This document shows, in pieces, positions 1 through 7,427 of a DNA stretch of 64,000 bases; within the stretch, counting starts at the first letter, position 1; every line of letters starts with the position of its first letter. Both the position numbers and the translations under genes were made by a program. Where the stretch lies: positions 62,001 through 126,000 of the forward strand of contig NZ_FRBF01000008.1 of NCBI RefSeq assembly GCF_900142545.1, read 5' to 3'. The notes under the pieces are model-generated. The model worked only from the letters and a program-made list of their open reading frames with translations, had not been told where the DNA came from and did not search any database. Source of the stretch: Fibrobacter sp. UWT2 (GTDB lineage: Bacteria; Fibrobacterota; Fibrobacteria; Fibrobacterales; Fibrobacteraceae).

Positions 1-1557
1 GCGGACGCCGGCCAGAATTTCACGGGGGGCGGTTTCCAGGAATTCGGCGGAGAGACGGATATCGTGAGCGTCCCCTTCCAGCGGGGTAGCCGAAAGCTTA
101 ATCGAAATCTTATGGGGGCCGAGCTGGAAGGTGTTTTCGACGGGGCCCACGTTGCGACAGAGGCGTTCTTGCCAGCGCACTTCCGGGGAGCCGGCCTTCA
201 CTTCGCAGCCGAATTCGCGCTTGAGGCGGGCGAGCAACACGTCCAGCTGAACTTCGCCTACGGTATGCAGGTACCAGAATCCGCCATCGTCTTTTTGCAC
301 GCGGAAGCTGGGGTCCATACGGGCGAGGACGTTCAGGCTCTTTTCTACATGGTTGTAGTCTTCGGCCCCGAGGCATTCCACGCGGGTCTGCAAAAGCGGC
401 TGGTACTTGTCGCGGATAGAGGAGTGGGGAAGCTCCCCTTGGTCGCCTTGAGGCATGGGGTCGCTCCGCCCTTCGGGCGTCACTTTGAGAATTTCGCCGA
501 GTTCTGTCTCGAAGGGGCTTCGCATGGCGTAAATGTCGCCGGAGCGGATTTCGTCGACAGGCTGCAACAGGTTTGCCTTGAGGCGCGAGAATTCAAAACC
601 CGCGGGCCAAGCCTTGCGTTCCATATTCGTATGGCTGCGGAACAGCGAAATTTCGCCTACACCCTTGAAGTGGCGCAGTCGAATGACTTGTCCCAGCTCG
701 TCTGCCCCGAATTCGGGAACATCGGGCAAGAAAAAGGAAAGGGCGGTCACCAGGCTCCGAACGCCGAAACCCTCCATGGCGGACCCTGCGTAGCAGAGAG
801 CATAGTCGTTGCTCTGCGCAAGTCCCTTAAGGCCTCGCAGAAGCATCTTGGGCGGAACCGGCTTTCCTTCGAGCGCAAGTTGCAAGACTTCGTCGTCAAA
901 GTTGCTGGCGAATTCCACGGCTTCGGCGTAATGCTTCTTGATTTTTTCGGTGGCCTCGCTGGCTTCGCCTGCCTGCGGCCACGAATCGTCGATAATTTCT
1001 TCGCCCGAGGGAGAATGTATAAGTCTGCTCTTGCTGAGGACATCCAGCGTGCTTTCGATTCGCCCGTTTTTGTATTCGGGGAATGCCATCAATACGGGGC
1101 GTACCCCTAGCACTTCTTCGATATTGATGAGGGTCTCGTCAAGAGAATAATCAGGATTGTCTAGCTTATTGACAAATAAAATCGTGCGGACGCCCGCTTC
1201 GCGGAGTTTTTTGTAGGCCGCAACCGTTTGTGTTTCAACCCCGCTCGCGGCACTTACCACAAGGACGGCACCTTCTACGGCCGAAAGCGCCATGTCCACT
1301 TCGGCACCAAAATCTACATGGCCCGGCGTATCGATAAAATTGAACCAGGTGTTCTTCCATTCGAAATGGGCCACGCCGCTTTCAATGGTAATGCCGCGTT
1401 CTTTTTCTTCGGGCATATAGTCCATAGTGGCAAGGCCTTCTTCCACCTTGCCGGGCCTGCGTACTTCGCCTGCCGCAAACAGGATTCGCTCGGAAAGAGT
1501 CGTCTTTCCGGCATCCACATGGGCAAGGATGGCGATGTTGCGAACAGGCTGTGTCAT
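1..1557 (-). CDS. EF-G-like translational GTPase, C-terminus missing at window edge
   Basis: Reading leftward from an ATG at 1557, the frame stays open to base 1 (519 residues seen), so the gene is cut by the window. The N-terminus carries the translational GTPase motifs: P-loop AHVDAGKTT (about residues 12-20), the switch region with RGITI (54-58), DTPGH (76-80) and NKLD (130-133). The order and the long tail past the G domain fit the EF-G / ribosomal-protection (TetM, Tet(O)) superfamily rather than EF-Tu. Such proteins act on the ribosome using GTP. It is not certain whether this is the housekeeping EF-G, a second EF-G-like paralogue or a ribosomal-protection protein. It starts 12 nt after the yolD-like gene with no obvious Shine-Dalgarno, so it may be read with the upstream polymerase operon. 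Confidence 0.85.
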   Translation of the reverse strand, partial: MTQPVRNIAILAHVDAGKTTLSERILFAAGEVRRPGKVEEGLATMDYMPEEKERGITIESGVAHFEWKNTWFNFIDTPGHVDFGAEVDMALSAVEGAVLVVSAASGVETQTVAAYKKLREAGVRTILFVNKLDNPDYSLDETLINIEEVLGVRPVLMAFPEYKNGRIESTLDVLSKSRLIHSPSGEEIIDDSWPQAGEASEATEKIKKHYAEAVEFASNFDDEVLQLALEGKPVPPKMLLRGLKGLAQSNDYALCYAGSAMEGFGVRSLVTALSFFLPDVPEFGADELGQVIRLRHFKGVGEISLFRSHTNMERKAWPAGFEFSRLKANLLQPVDEIRSGDIYAMRSPFETELGEILKVTPEGRSDPMPQGDQGELPHSSIRDKYQPLLQTRVECLGAEDYNHVEKSLNVLARMDPSFRVQKDDGGFWYLHTVGEVQLDVLLARLKREFGCEVKAGSPEVRWQERLCRNVGPVENTFQLGPHKISIKLSATPLEGDAHDIRLSAEFLETAPREILAGVR

Positions 1558-1569
1558 GATACTACTAAT

Positions 1570-1782
1570 TTAAAAATTCTCGTCTAGCGTGAGTTCGTTT
1601 GCCACCGATTCTTGCTTGCGTTCTGCGGTCGCATCAAGTGCCTCGGCATGCCCGCGGAGTGCCGCAAACGGGTGGAAAATCTTCGCGCGGTCTTCCATGC
1701 TCATACGCGGATGCTTAATCAAGAAATTCCAATCGTTCCGCGGATACGGCAAATCGATGATGTCTTTGTAATTATCAATCAT
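1570..1782 (-). CDS. YolD-like small protein paired with Y-family polymerase
   Basis: A 70-residue protein starting at ATG 1782 with a GAGAG purine tract upstream. It shows the YolD-like pattern: YKDIIDLPYPR near the N-terminus, then HPRMSMEDRAKIFHPFAAL and a helical tail with a TAERK motif. In Firmicutes, YolD-like genes usually sit next to ImpB/MucB/SamB-type Y-family DNA polymerases, and here it lies 47 nt downstream of one on the same strand. That pairing supports a role in the SOS or mutagenic repair setting, although the molecular function of YolD is not established. An in-frame ATG at 1812 would add ten residues, but those lie inside a dispersed repeat, so the shorter start is preferred. 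Confidence 0.75.
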   Translation of the reverse strand: MIDNYKDIIDLPYPRNDWNFLIKHPRMSMEDRAKIFHPFAALRGHAEALDATAERKQESVANELTLDENF

Positions 1783-1786
1783 AATC

Positions 1787-1832
1787 TCTCGTCTTTCGTC
1801 TGTAGCGAGCACAGCGAGCGTTCTTTCGTCTA
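1787..1832 (+). repeat. Dispersed repeat A, copy 1 (about 45 bp)
   Basis: Outer arms CGTCTTTCGTCTGTAGC and CGTTCTTTCGTCTA flank a variable core (here GAGCACAGCGAG). The same arms recur at 35991-36036 and, in opposite orientation, at 9589-9631. This copy lies between the polymerase and the yolD-like gene and supplies the TAG stop codon of the polymerase. Confidence 0.8.
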
Positions 1833-3215
1833 AGCCCGATGTCCTCCGATTTGTCCGTTGCGTTCAATAGTGGTGGCGCCTTCTTGCAAATCCATTCCCT
1901 TCACAATGGCGTTCTTGCCAAAACGCTTCTTGATTAAAAGTTCCGCTTTCAGGCGCTTCTTTTCGCGTTCCTGTTTTTTCACGTCGGTAAACAAGTCGTA
2001 CTGTTCGTGGCTAGCATCGACAATGTCGGCGGCAACCAGGTTCAATCGCCGCACTGTAAGCTTCGGGTCCACAATGCGGTCAAAAAGTTTCATGACTGCA
2101 TCTGCCATCACCGATTGGGAACTAGTGTAATAGCCGATGTTTGCCGTGCCGTGAGCAGGTTTCGGAATCGTGCGCCCGTAAAAATCCGTTACGGTTACGC
2201 CGCGGTAAATTCCCTTGTCCACGTTTTCACGGTCGTAACCCACTGTGAGCACCATTGCGTTTGTCACCAAGTCGTGGGCAATCAAAGTCATTGAGACTGT
2301 ATCGACCATTTCGCGCACCACAAGCCGCGCCTTGTCAAACGGATACGGGTCTTGCAACACTTGGCCTTCGCCTGTGCTTCTGTTCCGCGGTTTCGCTTTC
2401 TTGATGTCTGCAATCGTGCAAGGCTCGTAACCCCAGGCGTGGTCAATCAGAATTTCTGCGTTCACACCGAAAAGCTTGTACAATGCTTCAGGATTCTTGA
2501 CGCTCACGCGGGCAATGTCGCCCATCGTGTAAATGCCGCGCCCGGCATTCAGCCTGCAATTTTCCAAGCGCTCCGCAATTCCGCGGCCCACCTGCCAAAA
2601 ACTCGTAATTGGCCGGTGCGACCAAAGCTGTTTGCGGTAACTCATCTCGTCGAGTTCCGCGATGCGCACGCCATCTGCATCTGCTTCCACATGCTTCGCC
2701 ATCACATCCATCGCAATCTTGCAAAGGTACAGATTTGTGCCGATGCCGCCCGTGGCAGTAATTCCCGTAGATGTGAATACATCTTGGATAATCGTCTTCA
2801 CCAGTTCGCGGGCAGTCTTTCTATAAAGCTTCAAGTACCGCGTCAAATCCAAAAAACATTCGTCAATTGAATACGCATGAATATCTTCGGCGCTTACATA
2901 CTTCAGGTAAACATTGTAGACTTTGGTGGAATATTCCACGTACTTCGCCATTTGCGGCTTTGCGATGGTGAATTCAATCTTTTCGCCCGTACGCCGCTGT
3001 ACCTCGCGTACCTTTTGGTTTACTTCGAAAAGTCTTGCGCGGCCTGGAATTCCGTAAGCCTTGAGCGCCGGCGTTACCGCCAAGCAAATCGTCTTTTCGG
3101 TGCGGCTTTCGTCGGCTACCACAAGTTTCGCCTTAAGCGGGTCAAGGCCCCGGAGAATACATTCCACCGAGGCAAAGAACGACTTTAGGTCAATGGCCGC
3201 GTAAGTGCGTCCCAC
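1830..3215 (-). CDS. Y-family DNA polymerase (ImpB/MucB/SamB, DinB/UmuC-like)
   Basis: A 461-residue translesion polymerase. The N-terminal catalytic motif AAIDLKSFFASVE places the first metal-binding Asp at residue 9, and SIDECFLDLT (116-125) gives the second acidic pair. The fingers, thumb and little-finger regions follow, so it looks full length. Its similarity to the class that travels with YolD-like proteins is supported by the yolD-like gene just downstream. The start is GTG at 3215 with AGG upstream, 5 nt after the stop of the GGDEF gene, so the two are probably co-transcribed. Y-family enzymes copy past damaged bases at low fidelity. The stop codon comes from a dispersed repeat, so the extreme C-terminus may have been reshaped by that insertion. 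Confidence 0.9.
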   Translation of the reverse strand: MGRTYAAIDLKSFFASVECILRGLDPLKAKLVVADESRTEKTICLAVTPALKAYGIPGRARLFEVNQKVREVQRRTGEKIEFTIAKPQMAKYVEYSTKVYNVYLKYVSAEDIHAYSIDECFLDLTRYLKLYRKTARELVKTIIQDVFTSTGITATGGIGTNLYLCKIAMDVMAKHVEADADGVRIAELDEMSYRKQLWSHRPITSFWQVGRGIAERLENCRLNAGRGIYTMGDIARVSVKNPEALYKLFGVNAEILIDHAWGYEPCTIADIKKAKPRNRSTGEGQVLQDPYPFDKARLVVREMVDTVSMTLIAHDLVTNAMVLTVGYDRENVDKGIYRGVTVTDFYGRTIPKPAHGTANIGYYTSSQSVMADAVMKLFDRIVDPKLTVRRLNLVAADIVDASHEQYDLFTDVKKQEREKKRLKAELLIKKRFGKNAIVKGMDLQEGATTIERNGQIGGHRA

Positions 3216-3220
3216 GATTT

Positions 3221-4597
3221 TTACCTGTATTTTAATTCAGGATGTTCGGCGTAGAAGGAATTCTTGTCGGCATACATCTGTTCGTCTGCAATATGCATTG
3301 CTCGACGAACATCGGGCTCACCATAACACGTACCAATGGAGAAGCGAACATTTTCAGATAGTTTTGCCATCGTGCGTATTTTGGCAACGCGGGTGTTCAA
3401 CTCGTTTTCAGTGATATTCGAAACGAGCACCATGAATTCGTCGCCACCGGCGCGGTACACGTCTTCATCCGGGAAAACGTATTGCAAAATTTCTGCTGCC
3501 GAACGTAACACCTTGTCGCCGGAGATGTGTCCCTGATCGTCGTTCATGCGCTTGAGTCCGTTCAAGTCGGCAAAAATAACGGCGTCAGGTGAAGGTTTGC
3601 GCCCTGCCACAATTTGGTCAATGCGGTTGTTCATCACGTTACGGTTTTTGACGCCGGTAAGCGAGTCAATCGTACTCATAATCTGAAGCTTGTTCAGAAG
3701 CAAGTAGCTTGAAATTTCAGATGCTATAAGGAATGTCGTGACTTCGAGGGTTTCCTTGATCTTCAATACATCGTCAACATTGAAATTGACTGCCCACAAG
3801 TAGCCGAGCAATTCGCCGCCATGACGCAGCGGGAAGAGTACAATCGTCTTTACGCCGCTAAGGTCAAGCATCGATCCCCAAATCGGATTTGCCAAGCGGA
3901 GCTTTTCCATATCGCGTTCGTCTTTTACGATAATGCAGGTGCTGCCGGCAAGTGTTTCGGGCCATGTTTCTGCAATGGCGTAAAAACCTTCGACATATCG
4001 CGACATCGGCTTTATTTTAACATCTTCGCGAGTGGATTCCGCAAAAATGGAGCACTCGCGATTTTCGGTGTCGGTGAGCAAAATGCAGCAATGGTCAGAA
4101 CCGCAAGTTTTACGGATGTCTTCGACAACCTCTTGGAATGTCTGCTTGACATTGTCCGTGCCGCGCAGCTTGATACAGGTGTTGAGCGCGTACGTGGCCG
4201 TTTCTGCAGAGAGGTCTGCCATGGCCGAAGAATCGGCTTTGGGGGTTACATCGTAACAGTAGACGCAGTAGCCGATATTTTCGCAGTCGGAATCCAGCGG
4301 CATCAGGAACATGTTCAGCCAGAGACCCATCATGTAGAGGTCCACGTAGGCGTGGAGCGGCTTGCCCGATTGGATACAGCGGAAGCAGTGGTCTTCGAAA
4401 TTCTGATTCTTCGGAAAACACATCTCGTATGGTGAATTCGGCACAAACGGAGTGTGCCTGAAGGCCTCCATATCATCACAATGAGCCTTGTTCCCTGCAA
4501 CAACACGGATATTCCCATAAGACCCGTCCGGAAACAATTCCACGGACATCACGCAGGCTTTCGCCCTGTAATGCGATAGAATCTTATCAAAATCCAT
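3221..4597 (-). CDS. Diguanylate cyclase, cytosolic, GAF-like sensor plus GGDEF
   Basis: A 458-residue protein without signal peptide or membrane segments. The C-terminal GGDEF domain (about 300-455) has an intact active site RAGGDEF and an upstream IDSLTGVKNR motif, so it should make cyclic di-GMP from two GTP. The middle (about 140-290) looks like a GAF-type sensor. The N-terminal region contains spaced Cys residues (CMSVE, NSPYEMC, HCFRC, CVYCYD), which could bind a metal or sense redox; that is inference. A good Shine-Dalgarno (GGGAGGACC) precedes the ATG at 4597. It is the first gene of a minus-strand run that continues into the Y-family polymerase. Confidence 0.88.
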   Translation of the reverse strand: MDFDKILSHYRAKACVMSVELFPDGSYGNIRVVAGNKAHCDDMEAFRHTPFVPNSPYEMCFPKNQNFEDHCFRCIQSGKPLHAYVDLYMMGLWLNMFLMPLDSDCENIGYCVYCYDVTPKADSSAMADLSAETATYALNTCIKLRGTDNVKQTFQEVVEDIRKTCGSDHCCILLTDTENRECSIFAESTREDVKIKPMSRYVEGFYAIAETWPETLAGSTCIIVKDERDMEKLRLANPIWGSMLDLSGVKTIVLFPLRHGGELLGYLWAVNFNVDDVLKIKETLEVTTFLIASEISSYLLLNKLQIMSTIDSLTGVKNRNVMNNRIDQIVAGRKPSPDAVIFADLNGLKRMNDDQGHISGDKVLRSAAEILQYVFPDEDVYRAGGDEFMVLVSNITENELNTRVAKIRTMAKLSENVRFSIGTCYGEPDVRRAMHIADEQMYADKNSFYAEHPELKYR

Positions 4598-4677
4598 ATG
4601 AGTTGGTCCTCCCTTGGCTCTCTGTTTTCTTGATAAATAATTTAAAAAGATTTTAAAGGAGCCAAGTGCTGCGTTGA

Positions 4678-5778
4678 TTATTCCCGGTGTTCGTAGAGAT
4701 ACAGATTCGCTTCGGGCACGGCAAGTTCGGAACCCTTAATTTTCCATTCGTCATCGGTTCCGGTGCGGTACTTGACCACGACACGATAGCGGTTGTCGGT
4801 CTGCAGCACTGCTTTCGGAACTGTCCAAAAGTTTTCGGTACCCACGACCATTTCAAGTTCATGGGCATCACGAGTGTCAATACCCAAAATCGTAATGGAT
4901 TTAACCATGTCCTTGGGGTTACGCACTTGGATGATGCTCCAAAATTCGCTGGCGCCTTCCTTGACCCAAATCGAGGTGGAATCGCCCCACACGCCTTCGA
5001 CGCCTTCGCAGCTCACGAATTCCCATTCGCCGGAATAGCGGCCCACTTGAATTCCCATGATGTCAGAAGCAGGAGCGCCGCCCAAGTCTACGCCGCAGTT
5101 TGCATCGGGGCAACGGTCGGTAATGCGCACCGTGACTTCTTTCCAGCCGTCCGGCGTCCTCGCCTTCACATGCACGCAGCCACCGCAAGCGGCGCCGCCA
5201 TTCCACGGGCCCTTTTCATCGCCCGGAGAAACGTTCACATGGATTGCCGCATAGTATTGAATATTGGTCTGGCCGTAATTGCAGGCGCCACCCAAGCTCG
5301 TTTCTTTCGCCGTAATGCTTCCGTAGGTAGTCACAGAACCCTTGCCGCCGTTTTCGGTGAGCTCGGGGTCTGCCGCAGTAAAGCTATCGCAATTCGTGCA
5401 CTTGCCATCATCAGCCTGCCCTGAACTTTCAGGGTCATTAGAAGACGCTGGTGCAGAATCAGAAGATCCTGGCGCCATACTTGACGAAGAAGCCTCCGAC
5501 ACAACGGACGAAGAGGGGCCCTGAGTTGATTCAGAAGAGGTTGCGGTATTTTCGGAGGAACTCGGATCTGCATTAGACGAAAGCTTTGATTCCGAAGAAG
5601 TATTTTCCGAGTTCGAAGACTTTGCTCCGGCAGAATTATCCGCCGAAGAACTAGACGTCAGCGAGCTTTCGCTTGAAGGTGTGTCAGTGGCGTTCGTCGC
5701 CGCCGAATCGTCACCGCAGGCGACAATGCCTGCTCCTACCAAGGCGCTAAAACAAAAAACAAGGGCAAGATTTCTCAT
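4678..5778 (-). CDS. Expansin-like secreted lipoprotein
   Basis: A 366-residue protein with a lipoprotein signal peptide (VGAGIVACGDD, lipidated Cys about residue 21) and a Ser/Thr-rich linker to about residue 120. The mature region has the expansin double-psi beta-barrel hallmarks: GGACNYG, ACGGCVHV, VRITDRCPDANCGVDL and the ASDIMG segment. It is followed by a C-terminal beta domain of the size of the expansin D2/CBM63-like domain. Bacterial expansins loosen cellulose-matrix contacts without hydrolysis, which fits a fibre degrader; activity here is inferred. The ATG at 5778 lacks a Shine-Dalgarno, but a TATATTCA box ends 5 nt upstream, suggesting a leaderless message. It is probably monocistronic. 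Confidence 0.82.
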   Translation of the reverse strand: MRNLALVFCFSALVGAGIVACGDDSAATNATDTPSSESSLTSSSSADNSAGAKSSNSENTSSESKLSSNADPSSSENTATSSESTQGPSSSVVSEASSSSMAPGSSDSAPASSNDPESSGQADDGKCTNCDSFTAADPELTENGGKGSVTTYGSITAKETSLGGACNYGQTNIQYYAAIHVNVSPGDEKGPWNGGAACGGCVHVKARTPDGWKEVTVRITDRCPDANCGVDLGGAPASDIMGIQVGRYSGEWEFVSCEGVEGVWGDSTSIWVKEGASEFWSIIQVRNPKDMVKSITILGIDTRDAHELEMVVGTENFWTVPKAVLQTDNRYRVVVKYRTGTDDEWKIKGSELAVPEANLYLYEHRE

Positions 5779-5783
5779 ACCCT

Positions 5784-5791
5784 TGAATATA
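5784..5791 (-). promoter_or_regulatory. Predicted -7 box of the expansin-like gene
   Basis: TATATTCA on the minus strand, ending 5 nt before the ATG at 5778. It matches the box seen upstream of several other genes here and resembles the Bacteroidota TAnnTTTG -7 element. Confidence 0.5.
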
Positions 5792-5830
5792 TATTATTTA
5801 TGGAGAAAAAGACTATTCGCCTTACCAGTC

Positions 5831-5911
5831 GTTGCGCTCGTTGAGCGCAAGACCTTGCGGGTATCAAATGCGAACCCACAAGTGGGTTCTCGCTTGATAC
5901 CCTTACCAGTC
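5831..5911. repeat. Palindromic element bounded by a 10-bp direct repeat
   Basis: CTTACCAGTC occurs at 5821-5830 and again at 5902-5911. Between them lie a hairpin GCGCTC/GAGCGC (5834-5848) and a longer one whose arms are GGGTATCAA (5859-5867) and TTGATACCC (5894-5902), with inner arms GAACCCAC/GTGGGTTC. The right copy of the direct repeat contains the TAA stop of the Bat-like gene, so this looks like an insertion with target duplication at a stop codon. The hairpins could also act as a transcription terminator. Confidence 0.65.
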
Positions 5912-6607
5912 TTTGGCCGGTCTGGCTTGGCCGCGGAGAGGTTTCCAGGGCTTGCGTTCGCCGTTCTGCTCGTCGAAATCCTTCAACAGCTGGGCCGCGT
6001 CTTCAGGGCTCATTTCACCCATCTGCACCGGCTGTTCCTGCGGTTCTTCGCCACCATTGCTGTCGCTCGATTCGCCTTCAGGCTGCTGTTCGGGCTGTTG
6101 GCCTGCACCGCCTTCGTTGCTGTCAGAGCTTTCGGCATTTGAATTGCTAGACTGGCCGTTTTCACCATTTTGATCTTGATTCTGGTCCTGATTCTGTTGG
6201 TCCTTATCTTGATCTTGCTGGTCTTTGTTCTGATCTTGGTTTTGCTGATCCTTATTTTGATCCTGATTCTGGTCCTTGTTTTGGTCTTGGTTATTATCCT
6301 GATTCTGATCTTGGTTCTTATCGTTCTTCTTGTTTTCGTTTTTCTGCTCGTCCTTGGCCTCGTGAATACGGTCCAGGAGCATTTGCAGTTTCTGATCGTT
6401 CGGATAATATTGCAGGCCTTCGTTACAAGTAATTTCTGCCGAGGGCAAGCGGTTTTCGATATACTGGAACGCCGCATCGCTGTAATAGGCGCTTGCCGAC
6501 TTCGGTGCCGCAAACGCTGCCACTGCAAGGAAAAATACAACTGCAAAAATCTGAATAGCTCGCACCTCGAAGCGACCGAAGGGAGCGTGCCCATAGCTCA
6601 TAGCCAT
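5903..6607 (-). CDS. Bat-type TPR protein with Asn/Gln/Asp-rich tract
   Basis: A 234-residue protein with one N-terminal hydrophobic segment (about 17-34, signal or anchor), a short TPR-like segment (YIENRLPSAEITCNEGLQYYP) and then a long low-complexity tract of NQDQ/KDQ repeats (about 85-135), followed by a Glu/Ser/Gly-rich tail. The architecture resembles the TPR proteins of Bat (Bacteroides aerotolerance) operons, which are periplasmic or membrane-associated and of unclear biochemical role. The ATG at 6607 overlaps the stop of the upstream TPR gene (TAATG) and the Shine-Dalgarno GGAGG lies in that gene's last codons, so the two are translationally coupled. No BatA/BatB-type VWA genes are in view. 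Confidence 0.6.
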   Translation of the reverse strand: MAMSYGHAPFGRFEVRAIQIFAVVFFLAVAAFAAPKSASAYYSDAAFQYIENRLPSAEITCNEGLQYYPNDQKLQMLLDRIHEAKDEQKNENKKNDKNQDQNQDNNQDQNKDQNQDQNKDQQNQDQNKDQQDQDKDQQNQDQNQDQNGENGQSSNSNAESSDSNEGGAGQQPEQQPEGESSDSNGGEEPQEQPVQMGEMSPEDAAQLLKDFDEQNGERKPWKPLRGQARPAKDW

Positions 6608-7344
6608 TAGATTACCTCCAGGTCGTTGTCGGTGTTACTGGCGTCAATCTTCGCCTTGGGCTTGCGGCCGGCCTTGATTTCGATGACGTCGTCAATGCGC
6701 TGTACGTGTCCGCTGAGCTGGCCGGCGGTCTCGTCTTCGGCAATCAGGTTCTCGAGCATTTCCTTTGCTTCGGCGTACTTGCCGTCTTTGCAAAGCTGCA
6801 AGGCTCGCGCCAGAACTTCCTTGGCCTTGTCGCTCAAAGGCGGCTGCTTCTGGTCGTTATTCTGGTCTTGGTTCTGGTCCTGATTCTGCTTTTGCTTGTC
6901 GAGTTCTTCTTTCAGTTTGCGCTGAACGATTTCCACGTTCTTTTTCGCATTTTCAAAAGTGTTGTCAAGGTCAATGGCCTTCTTCAAGTAAGCGACCGAT
7001 TCGCGCCATGCAGCAATGCGTTCGCTACCTTCAGCCGCTTTTTCGCCCATGCGGAAATGCGTATTCGCCAAATTGTAGGCTGCCTTCGCCGCCATCTTTT
7101 TATCCGGCATGCGCACGGCGCTCTCAAGCTCTTTCTTGGCTTCGTCATAGTTGCCGAGCTTGTACTGGCAAGTTCCGATATTGTAGAACAAAAGCGGGTT
7201 TGCAGGCTCCGCTTCACGGGCCTTCATGTACTTTTCGAGCGCACCGGCGTAGTCGCCGTTCTTAAACAATTTATTGCCGTCATTAATGGGGCGCGCCCAC
7301 AGCCCGGCAGCAAGTAAACACATCAAAAAAACAAGTAAACGCAT
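6607..7344 (-). CDS. Bat-type TPR protein (BatC/BatE-like), exported
   Basis: A 245-residue protein with an N-terminal signal peptide (LLVFLMCLLAAGLWA), then tandem TPR units (about 20-130: GNKLFKNGDYAGALEKYM, NIGTCQYKLGNYDEAK, YNLANTHFRMG) and a short NQDQ-rich linker (about 152-166). A further TPR-like helix pair precedes the end. This is the form of the BatC/BatE scaffold proteins of Bat operons. TPRs mediate protein contacts; the partner is unknown. It is the first gene of a two-gene coupled unit with the gene at 5903-6607, with which it shares the NQDQ motif. A TATATTCT box lies at 7362-7369 upstream. Confidence 0.65.
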   Translation of the reverse strand: MRLLVFLMCLLAAGLWARPINDGNKLFKNGDYAGALEKYMKAREAEPANPLLFYNIGTCQYKLGNYDEAKKELESAVRMPDKKMAAKAAYNLANTHFRMGEKAAEGSERIAAWRESVAYLKKAIDLDNTFENAKKNVEIVQRKLKEELDKQKQNQDQNQDQNNDQKQPPLSDKAKEVLARALQLCKDGKYAEAKEMLENLIAEDETAGQLSGHVQRIDDVIEIKAGRKPKAKIDASNTDNDLEVI

Positions 7345-7375
7345 TCTAAAACCTTCAACTAAGAATATACAAAAA

Positions 7376-7396
7376 TGCCTGGCACGCGGCCAGACA
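7376..7396 (-). terminator. Rho-independent terminator after the NPCBM membrane protein gene
   Basis: On the minus strand TGTCTGGC pairs with GCCAGGCA around loop CGCGT and is followed by TTTTTG. It sits 32 nt past the stop at 7428. Confidence 0.65.
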
Positions 7397-7427
7397 CTCT
7401 ATTAGGTAAAGATATGGCTTGACTTTA

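Noticed and set aside
64-1110. A 348-residue plus-strand open frame at the left edge
   Set aside because: The minus strand here encodes an EF-G-like GTPase that continues off the window; the plus frame has no recognisable motif.
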